A stretch of DNA of 64,000 nt, taken from assembly GCA_018287875.1 (NCBI GenBank), contig JAGVVL010000009.1:1984001-2048000 (forward strand), in the 5' to 3' direction. Each line of letters begins with the position of its first letter. Within the stretch, counting starts at the first letter, position 1. Made by a program: the position numbers and the translations under genes. Positions 1 to 10,760 of the stretch are shown piece by piece. Source of the stretch: Nigrospora sphaerica (taxonomy: Eukaryota > Ascomycota > Sordariomycetes > Amphisphaeriales > Apiosporaceae). The notes below the pieces were generated by a model, which did no database searches, had not been told where the DNA came from, and saw only the letters and a list, made by a program, of their open reading frames with translations.

Positions 1-302
1 CAGTGCAGGAATACCCAAGGTACAGTACCTATTGTTAAAGTACTTATGCGGATGCCTGTTGAGATGCCTTACTGACCCCCACATCAGGCGCTCTCCGGGC
101 CACGGACATCGACCCTGTCAAGGCGGTCGAGGAGTTACAATACATGAAGGCGATATACCAGCAATGGATTGCGTGGGCGGCCGGTGGTGGCCAGGGTTTC
201 GAACACGAGACGGTCAAGAACTGGAAACGCCTGGCCGACGGGGTCGACGGTACGCATTCGGACGAGACGACCCTGGGGGGTAACTGGGGGGCTGGCCACT
301 GA
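1..302 (+). CDS. 3' end of an unidentified gene (two partial exons)
   Basis: Exon 1-19 continues from outside the window. An intron at 20-87 has donor GTACAG, a CTGAC branch near 71 and acceptor ATCAG. The last exon is 88-302 with stop TGA at 300-302. The 3' exon encodes about 70 residues, including the stretch DPVKAVEELQYMKAIYQQW, followed by a hydrophilic tail ending in GNWGAGH. The reading frame is preserved across the splice. The tail has the composition of a real protein: a helical segment rich in charged and aromatic residues. I do not recognise the family from this fragment and give no function. The body of the gene lies left of the window. Confidence 0.55.
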
Positions 303-2688
303 CCAACACTCATCAGCACAAATTGAGCTCTGGAAAATGGCTATGGGTCAACAAAAAGGTGTTCCTTGATTGGGATGCGGGCACTTGGGGGTTGCAGCGC
401 ATTTCGCAAGAGGAGCAAACAGTTGGTCTTGAACTTGGACGGGGCCAGCATCACCAGGGGATTTTGGTGGTCGCGGTTGATCGTCAGGGTCGGGGTCGCC
501 ACTCCTGTCACTGGAAATCAGTCACAGAGACGCCACAGATCTTACATGGTACGGTACCCCTCCCGGTTCATAGCCTTCGGGAGTACGCCGGAGCTGTATA
601 TAGTAGCGAGGCATCCCATCTCGCCCAGTGGTGTCGTAATCGCATGCGTGCGCAAGGCTCTTGGGTGTCTGACATGGAACCAAATATCTATGCTCTCGAC
701 GGCGCCATTGCATCACCCCGTCAGGTGTGTCATGCAAACTGCGTAGGGCGGCTCTGACAGGAGGACAACGCCGCAGCTATTCCTCAGTTCGCGCGCGATA
801 GCTTAATCTTAGCTGCGGGACCGCTCTAGTCCATAATATGACGAAGCTATTCTGTGAGTATTCCACGTTAACGATGACACCGGCGGTGCTGTTCCTGAAA
901 CGCCGATCGATACGTTGCCGACGGACGACCTCGCCGGTGCTGCTTCGCCCGCGAACCCGTCGGTCAGTTTTGCTCCGCTCCTCTTGAGGGCTGGATACCG
1001 AACACCACAGAAAGCCCTGTCCCACGCCCACGGGTCATGGAGAGTGCTCGCAGAAAGAACCAGTAAGCTATGTGCTGGATGACCCACGCATCGTTCAGCC
1101 GGAAGTCGTCGCGCGCGCCAGGTGGGACTTCGGAATGGCCCATAGCCTGGACTGATAGTCGTCGGGAGATTTGTCAATCAGAAGAAGAGCTCGGCCGCCA
1201 TGAAAATTCGAGGGGGAAACCCATGTGGTGTAGAACAGTGTGTGGGCGGTGGCAGGCGTCGAGAGGGGCGAAGCACCGCCGAACCCCTACAGAGAGGGTC
1301 GCCAACGGAAAGACGAGCGAGCGGTCCTGTACCCGAGTACAAGTTTATGTTTCTTCTCTAAAATTGTGACTGGGTATTTCTCCTTGTAAGACAGGGTCTC
1401 CAGGCAACATATACTAACTTTCGCCCATTCCTCATTCCCACGGTTAACAACAAGCGCGAGAACATGGACGCGCTGCTGCTTAGTCCCACGAGAGATGTGC
1501 TTTTCCGGGTCCCGTGTTACAAATGGGGAAACATTCAACCAGCTGTGAAGCGGTTGGTTGGTGACGTGCAAGAACCTGGCAGCACGGCGAAGGAACCCAC
1601 AGGCCAGAACAGTAAGCTATGTGCTGGTGAGATGGGATGCCACGTGGGCTCAAACCAGGAAGGGAACCATGATGAATTAATCAATGAGACGTGAGGATAA
1701 TGCAAGCATTCGGACTGCATGATACTAGGTGGTACTCACCAAAAGTACCTCTTCTCCGGGTTGCCTTACCGGGCTACCTATCTGCTAGGCTACAAGGTCA
1801 CGAGTACAGGTGAAGTGGTATTTGCTGACCACCACCATGCCTGGCGAGAGGTGCACGCTACGGTGCAAAAGAAAACAATCCATCTGCACAGCGGTGACGG
1901 TCCGTTAAGTTGGCTTCATTCAACCTGAGCCGGCATCTCAACGCAACACACCCGCCAGTCCTTGCGCCTTTCTGGGGGGATTCCAGCAACGGGTCGGCCA
2001 AACTGCATGATGGATAGCTTGCCAGCTGCTTCTTCGACGGCTGTGCGCCTGTCCGCCCGTGGACAACAATGATCCACTGTAATTGCCACGTCCCACAAGC
2101 ACGATTGCGGGGACTGGCAGGGACTGGTCGATATATACGGAGGACGCATCAATCCCATCCTCGCCAGAAGGGATTTGTCTGCAAGCGAGCAATCCAGCCC
2201 CCAAGCGAGCAATTCAGCCCCCATGCGGGCAGTGGCCGGATGCAGATTCGGCCCCATTTGGTGCAGCATAATTGGTGCTCGGGCGGCCACTGACTGGTCC
2301 GTATGCGTTCTCGTCCTACCAACCTGACGTCCCAAGAACCGATATCTCGGCACCAAGCGGGCTTTAGGGGACAACCAGTTGCCCCGAATTCCCGTCGCTG
2401 ATATCGGGGTATTCCTCTTATCCCCGTCGCTCCGTCTCTTCCGGTGAAAGGCGGCTGGCTTTAATGCAGCATGGACTCTTGCTCGATAAATCCCAGGCTT
2501 TCGTGGCCTTGGTCTGGGCTTGGCTGTGGCTTCCCATAGAACACTTACATACAGGGGGAAAAAAACAGTCGCGCCCTCGGCCAAAGCAATAGAACTTCCA
2601 TATCTGTTCGTGTAAGTAATGTAGGCGAGCCAAAACACTGGGAAACCTGGAGTGGCTAACCGGAAATAGTCCACTGCTGCAGCTTGAA
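303..2688. other. Intergenic region upstream of the MFS gene
   Basis: No convincing gene was found. Several open frames of up to 252 codons exist on both strands, but none shows a recognisable motif. An exact 18-nt word (CAGTAAGCTATGTGCTGG) occurs twice, at 1062-1079 and 1610-1627, suggesting an old duplication. A shorter imperfect repeat around CGAGCAATYCAGCCCCCA lies near 2186-2225. The proximal part presumably holds the promoter of the transporter gene at 2689. Confidence 0.4.
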
Positions 2689-4851
2689 ATGACCGACAGG
2701 AAAGGCAGTAGCAGTACCTTGTCCACCATGACCGCCTCCCGTCATGACGAGAAGAACCCCGACCTCCAGTTGGAGCGCAAAATAAGCCAGGCAGTCGATG
2801 AGGGACACGATGCCGATACCCCCTCGGCCGCAGGCTACGTACTGGACGAGGCGGGAGAGAAGAAGCTGCAGGCCTCGTTGTATGTGTTCCCTATGCTCTG
2901 TTTTCCTTCGTGGGGCCCCAGACCCCCTCCCGTCCCATGTCATTGTTCAAACAAGACCATGGGTCGCAGTTGCACGACCCTTCCAAGTTCCTACTGATGC
3001 CCTTGCCAAAGAAACGAACGAAGGAAAAAGAGCCAGGCCAGAAGCGAAGCGGCACATCGCCATTCCAGTGACAGTACGACTGCCCACGACGTCGAGAAGG
3101 GTGACGGCCCTCCGACGGATGACTTGACCGATGACACACCATCCGCAACACACAACGCTGCCGCTGATGACGACGACCCCAACATCGTATGGTGGGACGG
3201 GGATGACGACCCTGACCACCCATTCAACTGGTCCTCCTGGAAGACCTTTTCCAACATCGCCTTAGTCAGCGCCATGACATTCATCTCTCCACTGGCTTCC
3301 TGTGAGACAACACTGCGACCTCTGTATCCTTTGAACATTCTGACCGGATGCCAGCCCTGTTTGCTCCTGGTGTGCCTCAACTCATGAGGGAGTTCGGAAC
3401 CTCCGACCTCGCCATGGCTTCTTTCGTGGTCTCTGTCTACGTCCTCGGCTTTGCCTTTGGCCCACTCGTCATGGCGCCCCTCTCCGAGATTTACGGACGG
3501 GTTCCCATCTTCCACGCCTGCAATGTCGGCTTCGTTGTTTTCTTAGTCGCATGTGCCCTGGCGCCCTCGATCGACAGCCTGGTCGCCTTTCGCTTCCTTA
3601 GCGGCCTCTTCGGCTCCTGTGCCATTACCAACGGAGGCGGTTCCATTGCGGACATGGTCACGCAGGAGGTCAGTATACTGCTTCGCCGATGGGGGCGAAA
3701 GGCTTTCACCCTCCGAATACTACATGGAGATACTGACCTCTTGTCCCTGCGTAGAAACGTGCCATGGCCATGGCGGGCTTCGTAATAGGTATTGCCCGTA
3801 TCCCTTCCGCCGGCTTTGTTCTGCCTTGGGCTGGAGATGGCCTCAAAACGCCTCCACGAGGAGTTCCTCAAGCAAATGCTAACTCCGGTCTTCCCCAGGT
3901 CCATTGCTAGGCCCAATCATTGGCCCTGTGGTCGGAGGGTTCCTCTCTGACGCAAAGGGCTGGCGTTGGACCTTTTGGCTCCTCGCCATTCTGGCAGGGG
4001 TCATGTCCGTCATCATGCTGTTCGCATTGCGAGAGTCCTACCACCCCATCATTCTGCAGCGCAGAACTGAACGGCTTCGCAAAGAGACGGGCAATCCGTT
4101 GCTACGATCCAAGCTTGATATTGGGCTATCGCCGACCGATTTCTTCAAGCGCAGCATCGTACGTCCGTTGAAGCTGATTGCCAAGTCGCCCATCACCATC
4201 ATCATGTCCCTCTACGTGGGCGTCGTGTACGGCTACCTTTACATCATGTTCACTTCCATGACCACGGTCTTCGAGCAATACTACGGCTTCAAAACCCAGA
4301 TCGTCGGCCTGGCCTTTCTCGGCTTGGGTGTGGGCTCGATGATTGGCGTCGCCTGCTTCAGCTCAACCTCGGACCGCTACATTCGGAAGAAGGCGGCCGA
4401 GGAAGGGCTCTCAACCACCACCGGTGCGCTCAACAAGGGAGCCGTAAAGCCCGAGCATCGCCTTCCCCTTCTACCCGTCGGCGCAATCATCCTGCCCATG
4501 GGCCTGTTCATGTACGGCTGGACCGCACAGTACCGCATCCACTGGATTGTGCCCATTATTGGCACGGGCCTCATTGGTGTCGGGAATATAATCATCATGA
4601 TGTGCGTACAGATGTACCTCATCGATGCCTTTACCATATATGCTGCCTCGGCCATCGCGGCCAACACCCTCATTCGCTCCATCGCCGGAGCCGTCCTACC
4701 ATTGGCCGGACTCCCCATGTATGAGAAACTTGGTATGGGGTGGGGCAACAGTTTGTTGGGATTTATTGCCGTCGCTCTTATCCCCGTGACATTTCTTGTC
4801 ATCAAGTATGGTGAGTTCTTGAGGAAGAAGTTTGAGGTGAAGAACCTTTGA
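2689..4851 (+). CDS. MFS multidrug transporter, DHA1 family
   Basis: Predicted plasma-membrane proton antiporter exporting drugs or metabolites. Exons 2689-2879, 3069-3301, 3355-3668, 3755-3788 and 3899-4851 total 1725 nt (574 aa). All internal joins give family-like sequence; the 34-nt fourth exon encodes KRAMAMAGFVI. Family signs: a hydrophilic N-terminus of about 120 residues, motif A (GPLVMAPLSEIYGR), motif C (GPIIGPVVGGFLSD, typical of antiporters) and about 12 hydrophobic segments ending in a short basic tail. The first intron (2880-3068) is the least certain because several acceptors fit; a second in-frame ATG at 2728 could also be the start. The gene converges with the carboxylesterase downstream. 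Substrate unknown. Such transporters often sit in metabolite clusters, but no biosynthetic core enzyme is seen here. Confidence 0.9.
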
Positions 4852-5820
4852 GCAAATAGATGAAAGGGGAATTACAGCTACTACGTGAATGGGTCTAGGT
4901 CAGCTTCGAGGACTTGGGTATACAAAAAGATCAAGAACACGATCCACCACAGAAGGACCCGATTGCGAGGGTCGAGATCGTGGTGTTTAATTTAGGGTTT
5001 TACCATGGCTAGTATAATAGCAGCAATAGCGGGTAGAAAGTAGAAGCAACAGTAAATAAAGCAACAACAACATTTACTCGAGTTGAGACAGCTACTAGAT
5101 ACGTGGAAGAAGACTAGTGCAGCGCTAAACTTCAAGCACTGGCTCCCCTATATGCTTGTACCGATACGGCGGCAAGTACGGTATGACTTGATCGAAAGCG
5201 CTGGCCGAAGGACTGGACAAGAAAGGAAAAGCCAGATTCGGATTTACGAAATAGGCTAGTCGCCAATATCACGTTTCCGGCGTTTTTAGTAGTGTATAAG
5301 ACTTTACAATGTTTATCTCTTACGAAACTCGTTTCCTAAACAAATCGCCGGTTTTTAGATGTGGAAAATGGTATGGGTGCAAAGGAGGAGCCCGAAAAAA
5401 CCGAGAAGAAGGCAAACAAGAACAGAGTGTGGCCGTCACGGACGAGAACTCAGCAGTCGTTCCCATGGGAGGAACTTGGCAACCTGGGAAAGGCAAAGCC
5501 CAGTGCCTTTGTTCGCGTTTGCGATATCGTAGGAATATCACATACGATTCTCGGTCCCCAAACGAACGCCGGCGTGGAAACCTGGCCGGTCGCCCCAGGG
5601 TCGTCGTATCGGCGGATTGCCCGAGCCCTTGATAGTGAAGAGCTGGTATATCGAACTGAGTGCGGGTCCCCACCAGCGTCCTTTTCTGTTCTTCATTGCC
5701 AAATACGACTCCATACACACGCCCTCTGAATCACCTGAACATGTCGAGGGTGGTGTCTCACGCGTATTCTATCATCCTTCCAAGCGAAATCCTCGGTTCC
5801 TCAATACCGTACAGTAGGCT
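4852..5820. other. Convergent intergenic region
   Basis: 3' flanks of the convergent MFS and carboxylesterase genes. It is moderately AT-rich just after 4852, which suits polyadenylation signals. Short ORFs here show no coding character, and nothing else is supported. Confidence 0.5.
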
Positions 5821-7893
5821 CTACTCACAATTGTGTCCACCCGCGTTTCCCGGCACAAGCTGGGCCGGTCCCGTTTCATTTCCAAACAAAATCATTGTAT
5901 CGCCCTCGGGGCTGTACTTGGGCCACACCCTGCCGTTGCGGTCTGTCGGCTCCTGGGATGAGTTGGCAGCAAAGGCCACCCATTGGTCTGGCGGCGAAAC
6001 CGTCAGCCGGGAGGGATTCCGGCATGAAGATAGATTGGCAGGCATTACTCACCTTGCATGGCAAAACTCGTAAGCCACTCCAGCTCTGTAGAGTTTCCAC
6101 GGAACTTGTAATGCGTTCCAAAGACGACGGGAAGGTCGGCTGCGGTTATATGTCAGTGTATCGACGCGGCGCAGGCTGGGTGGGGGCAGGAGCTGCCGGG
6201 GCATAATACAGCTGTGCATCGCCCCGAGCCAGTATCTCGGCGTGATGTTGGAGAAGTTCCCCGCGAACAAGTATCGATATGTCTTCAAGCCGTGCTCGAG
6301 CCGCAGTCTAGACTCCGTGTGAGATAGCCCTGGCCTGGGGATCGGGCGAAGTATCCACTCACTCGATGTTCTTCTGGATGCCACAGCCGAAAGCGGGCAT
6401 CGGCAACGACGACGCCGGCGGCCCCGTCTGGTTCAGCGCGAAGCCGGCCCCGAAGGCCGCGGCCTCGTTCACCGTGTTTCCCGTGATCATGGGCTAGGGG
6501 GCGGGGTTCCGGTTAGCCGGCTCCCGCGCCGTCGGCCGAGGCGGGTTGCGTGGGCCTTACCAGCTTGGCCACGAGCCCCTTGTCGAGCCTCGCGGCGTGG
6601 CTCGGGAAAAGGGTCGCGTTGTCGGCGACGGCGCCGAACCTGGGGACGCCGTCGCCGCCCGACTCGAGCAGCGCCTGGATGGCGCGCGCGTCGACCCGCT
6701 GCATGCACGCGCGCTCCTCGTCGGCGCCGCGGCCGCCGCAGCCGAGCCGCGCCGCGAGCCGCGAGAAGTTCTCCGTCGGCCCCCGCGTCGTCGGCCCCGA
6801 GTTCCCCGACATGGCGATCAGCCCCGTGACGACGGGGTCGCCCGCGTGCGCGTACGGGTACGCGTCCACGATGAGCCCGCCTGGTGAGTAAAACGGGTCA
6901 GCCGGGGAGGACCGCGCTTATGACAGCCCGCCGCGCACAAAATAATTGAAACGTACCGGCAGACTGACCCCAGAGTACCATTCGTTCGGGGTCGCCGCTG
7001 GGATGAATCAGTTTTCTCGTCTTTCGGCGTAGAGTGGAATATGTGCGTAATAGGACGTAAATTACCCAAAGGCCTCGATGTTGTCTCGTGCCCATTCCAC
7101 CCTGAACTGATTTTAGCCAACTCGCTTTGGGCACGGCGTGCAAAGACCTACACTAGTCTGGTGTCTAGCATGCCGGCATTCTGGGACCACTTTGCCCCGG
7201 GGAAGCCGAATATATTGAGGCGGTAGCTGCAGGAAATTCAGCATGTATCTTTTCGTTCCCTCGTTTTCGTCACCTACTTGAAGGCCAGGACGATGTGTGT
7301 TTGTGTCCGTTGGATCCACTGGTCAGGAACCTGGTAGGGAGCATGGCCTCCGCCTTCTTGGAGTCCGCCCCCGCAGACCCAGATGAGCACGGGAGCCTTT
7401 TTTTCGACAGGCTTCCTCGGTGCCCAGATGTTGAGAAACACTGTGGTGGTTAGCCATGCGCCCTCGTTTCGAAATGCCGAGGGTACCAGAACGATATCAT
7501 GGCAAAAGAGATGGCAGGGGGTGACGCAAAAACATTCGCTCGCCGTAGACACTTACGACAGTCTTCGCTTTGGGCATCTTGGTTCTGAAACTCGGGCACC
7601 AGCTCCCAAAAGATTCCCGTCCGGTTGCCGCTCTGTTGGAGACAGATGGGCTTGTACTCGGTAGCGTCGAGGTCACCGCCGTACTCGGCCGGCTCCGGCG
7701 CCATGAAGCGTTTGCTGCCCACGGGAGGCTGGCCGTAGCGGATCCCGAGCCATTGGTTTACGTCGGGTGCCGTCTCCTTGACAAACCCCGTGAAGGTCCC
7801 GGTCGTCGCCTTGACCCGGAGTGAGCTATCAAGGCCGCCGCTGGCACGGGCGAGAGCCGGAAGACCCAGGATAGCATAAATGAAGAAAAGCAT
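5821..7893 (-). CDS. Secreted type-B carboxylesterase/lipase, ten exons
   Basis: Alpha/beta-hydrolase that should cleave carboxylic esters outside the cell. Exons on the minus strand: 7893-7557, 7440-7278, 7226-7152, 7101-7066, 6997-6957, 6880-6561, 6493-6363, 6307-6210, 6139-6053 and 5987-5821, totalling 1455 nt (484 aa). The N-terminus is a signal peptide (MLFFIYAILGLPALARA). Family landmarks in order: EDCLFLNIW, NYRLNIFGFP, the nucleophile elbow GQSAGG (Ser about 215), the acid in GNTVNEAAAFG (Glu about 334) and the base in GAMHSSDLP (His about 399). All three catalytic residues are present. Length is slightly below the usual 530-560 aa. The nine introns of 50-116 nt are many for this family but each has acceptable signals. 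Substrate cannot be told from sequence. Confidence 0.9.
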
Positions 7894-8657
7894 GGTTTCT
7901 GCCGGTTTGCGGAAATTTGCTTAGGAGGTTTCCCGCCGGGCACGGAGGCGGACGATTAGATGTAAAATATAGCTGAAAAAACGACATTACCCATTCCCGT
8001 GACTGCCATGGCCATCTTTCGGCTTGAGGGAGGAGGTCATGACGAGTAAAATGCCACCCTGCCAAGTAAGTCCACGAATAGGGCAATTTTCAAGTCTCGA
8101 GGTGTATGCCAAGCTCTTTGGAGATGTTTGCGGCACTGCGGGGACTCCCGGCTATACTACACGCCGAGTGTTTGTAGATCACTCGCTGAACAAGGTTCAA
8201 TATTAACCGGCCGTATTGAATAACCTGGTGTGTCTCAGGCCAAGCCGGCTAGGCTGGAACTGCTTCGTTCATGTGTGGCCGTTCAAGCAGATCTGTTCGC
8301 TGGGTAGGGCGTGCAATCTATTATATACCCTTGCCGTGACACCTCGGTCGGGGTTGTATACAACCACGCTATTCTCCGTCTCTCGGGAAATGTCACTTGA
8401 GAGTGCCGAGTTCTCGTCAAAATGCAATGTCGTCAGGGAACAACCAGGCACGGTGGGAGCGACAAACCGAGATTCTTGTGACTTTCTTCTTGAGTCATTA
8501 GACTACTCTAAGCCGATCCAGGGGTTCCCAGTTACTGCGAATCAGCAGCTAATTAAAAACACTCGTGAGGCCGACCGGTCACCTCTCAATATCCTCTGCC
8601 AGATGACGGCACTTCTCGGGTGTTGTCGTAGTGCTTCAAAGCCTCTTTCCTTCGCGT
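7894..8657. other. Intergenic region, esterase promoter
   Basis: Upstream region of the carboxylesterase and 3' flank of the secreted protein at 8658. The only open frames are short and without motifs, and no other feature is supported. Confidence 0.5.
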
Positions 8658-9337
8658 TTAGTGAATCTTGGCCGTGATCCAGGCAATGATTCGGGCCGGA
8701 ACCCCGCCATTCTCGCCCGGGCACGTGTAGGTTCCGACGGACCCGGCATGGTCAGTGCCGTCGTAGTTGTTTTTGCACCTCTGAGTCGTCCTCGAGAGCC
8801 AGGCGTAGACGTCGCCGTCGCCGACTCTGTTGGTATCGTCAGCCTCGACGCCCTCGTTTCTCCGGGGGGGGGGGGGGGGGGGGAGTGTGGATCATACCTG
8901 GCCTCTTCTCTGAAGTGGTCATCCGTTCGCGCGACGGTCACTATGCAGGTCTCGAGGAACGCCAGGGGCTCGAAGGCGCCCTCGGCCCAGTCCCCGAGCC
9001 TCCAGTAGCCGGGCGCGCCCAGGAGCACGTCCATCAGCACCTCGCAGTCCTGCGACTCGGGCGAGCCAAAGTCGGAGTTGCAGTAGTCGGACTCGAAGGC
9101 GCACATGTACTGGTGGTCCTGGGTGCGGCGGAAATCGGAGACGAAGCGCTTGCCCAGCCCGCGCGCCTCGACCCGCACGAACTGGTGCTCGGTCGTCGGC
9201 ACAAAGTCTTCGCGGAGATAGGCCGTGGCGTTGCGGCCGTCGGCCCGCGTGACGGTGCGCTCGACGTATCCCGAGGGGACGGACCGGGCGCTCACTCCGC
9301 AGAGCGAAACGACGAAGAACATGAGCCAGAAGAACAT
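8658..9337 (-). CDS. Small secreted protein, unknown family
   Basis: Two-exon model: 9337-8898 and 8826-8658, 609 nt, 202 aa. The N-terminus is a hydrophobic secretion signal ending near ...GVSARS. The mature part contains several cysteines (MCAFESDYC, QDCEVL, ETCIVT) and the second exon adds RCKNNYDG and GTYTCPGENGG before ending ...WITAKIH. The intron 8897-8827 has donor GTATGA, branch CTGAC and acceptor CAACAG. A nearer acceptor at 8860 would also keep frame but makes a 38-nt intron without a branch site. The intron carries a 20-base G run on the plus strand. The even cysteine spacing suggests disulfides and an extracellular or effector-like role. That role is inference; I recognise no family. 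Confidence 0.7.
8827..8897 (-). other. Intron with a 20-nt homopolymer (poly-C on the sense strand)
   Basis: Plus-strand positions 8864-8883 are an uninterrupted G run, read as C20 in the transcript. It lies between the donor and the branch point, so it could act as an enlarged pyrimidine tract or be length-polymorphic. Assembly length of such a run is unreliable. Confidence 0.7.
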
Positions 9338-9410
9338 CTTTGCGTACTTCGTGTTGCGTAGCGGTGGTGATCTTAGGCGCTGCAGGTGTCTCTGACTGCG
9401 GCGGACCGGA

Positions 9411-9509
9411 TGGTGTTGCTAGGGAAGTGGTGGTCTTGACTGTGATCTGTCTAGAAGATCTGGTGGTGTTGCTGAGGAACTGGTCTCGGCTGTGATCTGT
9501 CTGGAAGCC
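9411..9509. repeat. Diverged tandem repeat (2 copies, about 50-53 bp) in a promoter
   Basis: TGGTGTTGCT at 9411 and 9464, and CTGTGATCTGTCT at 9440 and 9490, appear in the same order with a 50-53 bp period. The repeat lies 75-170 bp upstream of the secreted-protein start on the minus strand, so it could duplicate a regulatory site. Confidence 0.6.
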
Positions 9510-9511
9510 AT

Positions 9512-9520
9512 GATATAAAT
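9512..9520 (-). promoter_or_regulatory. TATA-like element of the secreted-protein gene
   Basis: The plus strand reads GATATAAAT, so the minus strand carries a TATA-box-like ATTTATATC about 175 bp before the ATG at 9337. The surrounding DNA is GC-rich, so the element stands out. Assignment as the core promoter is inference. Confidence 0.35.
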
Positions 9521-10586
9521 AGTCGTCTCTTGCGATGTTGTCGCTTCGGATGCCTCAGAACTAGTCATAGGTGAATGATACGGTCACAATGGGTTTGACT
9601 CGACAATCGAGGACTTGCCCGATGGGCTCCGAGTGAAACGCGACAGAGGTGGTCGCCATTGTCAGGCTGAACTTCACATTGTGTTATTGAGAGATGAATA
9701 CATCGCGAAATTGGGGTTCCGACGAGCATTCCATACTGGGCTTCGTGTACTTGCTGCTTCATGAACCTTTTGGCGAACTTGACCGCTTGCGATGGCGTGG
9801 CCGGCCATTTCACCGGATCAACAATACTTGATATTAAATCGTATATGAAAGGAACTGGCGGGTCGTGATCTTCAAGCCCAGGGTTATTAGCATGCCGGGC
9901 GATATGCTAGTCAACAAGACGGGTGCCCGCAACGCAGCTGGTCCGTTCCTGGGCGAAAAAAGGGAAGCGTAGGCCACAGCGAGGCCCTCGACGCGAGCTG
10001 GCCCGACAAAAAGGAAGGCTGGCCGGTGTGTGTGGGGGAGCGAGGCGCCGTGCGTTCGCCGGCGAAATATGGCCGAGAACAAGGACACAACCTCGAGCCC
10101 TCCACCCCACCGACCCTCCGTGGCTCCGTGGCCTGTCCATGGTCGGCCGGGTCTTCTCCCACCCCGGCGGGCACCCAGAGAAATTGGACAATCAAAAAGC
10201 CGGACCTTCTGTGCCTGAGCGCGGCCCCTCGCCGTCGCGTGACACAAACAGTGGGCGGTCAAGCGACGCCCGCGGCCGCGCGAGAGTGCCGCCGCCAATG
10301 TTCTCTTTTGCCATGGGCGCTCCCTCTGCCCTCTCGGTTCGCGAAGGAGGCATTTGCTGGACGGCGTGGTCCGCCCTGGGGCAGGCCACGGAACGGGGGT
10401 CGGACGGGTCACAAGGCGCACGCGCGCGCGGTCCAGGCGACCTTTTGCGGCTCCCTGGCACGGCTCCGGAACTCGACCTCGCTGTCTCCAACCAGGGGGG
10501 AGGGGCATCCGGCTCTGACGCCCACGGGTTCGTGCCACGAAGCCAATGCGTCGGCGGCCGGCGCGTGCTTCTCTCCATTTTGCAGA

Positions 10587-10609
10587 GACCCTCCCCTCCC
10601 CTCCCCTCC
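10587..10609 (-). repeat. (CCCCT)n tract, G-quadruplex-prone on the minus strand
   Basis: Four adjacent C4 blocks separated by single T. The complementary strand has GGGGA repeated four times, an arrangement known to fold into an intramolecular G-quadruplex. A second similar tract lies at 10742-10760. Confidence 0.7.
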
Positions 10610-10741
10610 CCGCCAGGGAGGGCTTGCCCGGTACTCGAGGACGACGGCGGATGCCTGCCCGCCGACGGCGCGCGCGCGCAATGTCGGCCTGCCTTGGGGC
10701 GGGAGACGGACGGACGCCCTGGAGCCGGACTTGGAGGGCAA

Positions 10742-10760
10742 TCCCTCCCCTCCCCTCCCC
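10742..10760 (-). repeat. Second CCCCT tract, G-quadruplex-prone
   Basis: TCCCTCCCCTCCCCTCCCC on the plus strand, about 150 bp from the first tract and in the same orientation. Together they form a strand-asymmetric C-rich block without a nearby gene model. Confidence 0.65.

Noticed and set aside
1916..2674. 252-codon minus-strand open frame upstream of the MFS gene
   Set aside because: No motif, Arg/Pro-biased composition, and it occupies the expected promoter of the transporter.
9565..9813. 82-codon minus-strand frame
   Set aside because: No signal, motif or splice support; it lies in the promoter side of the secreted-protein gene.
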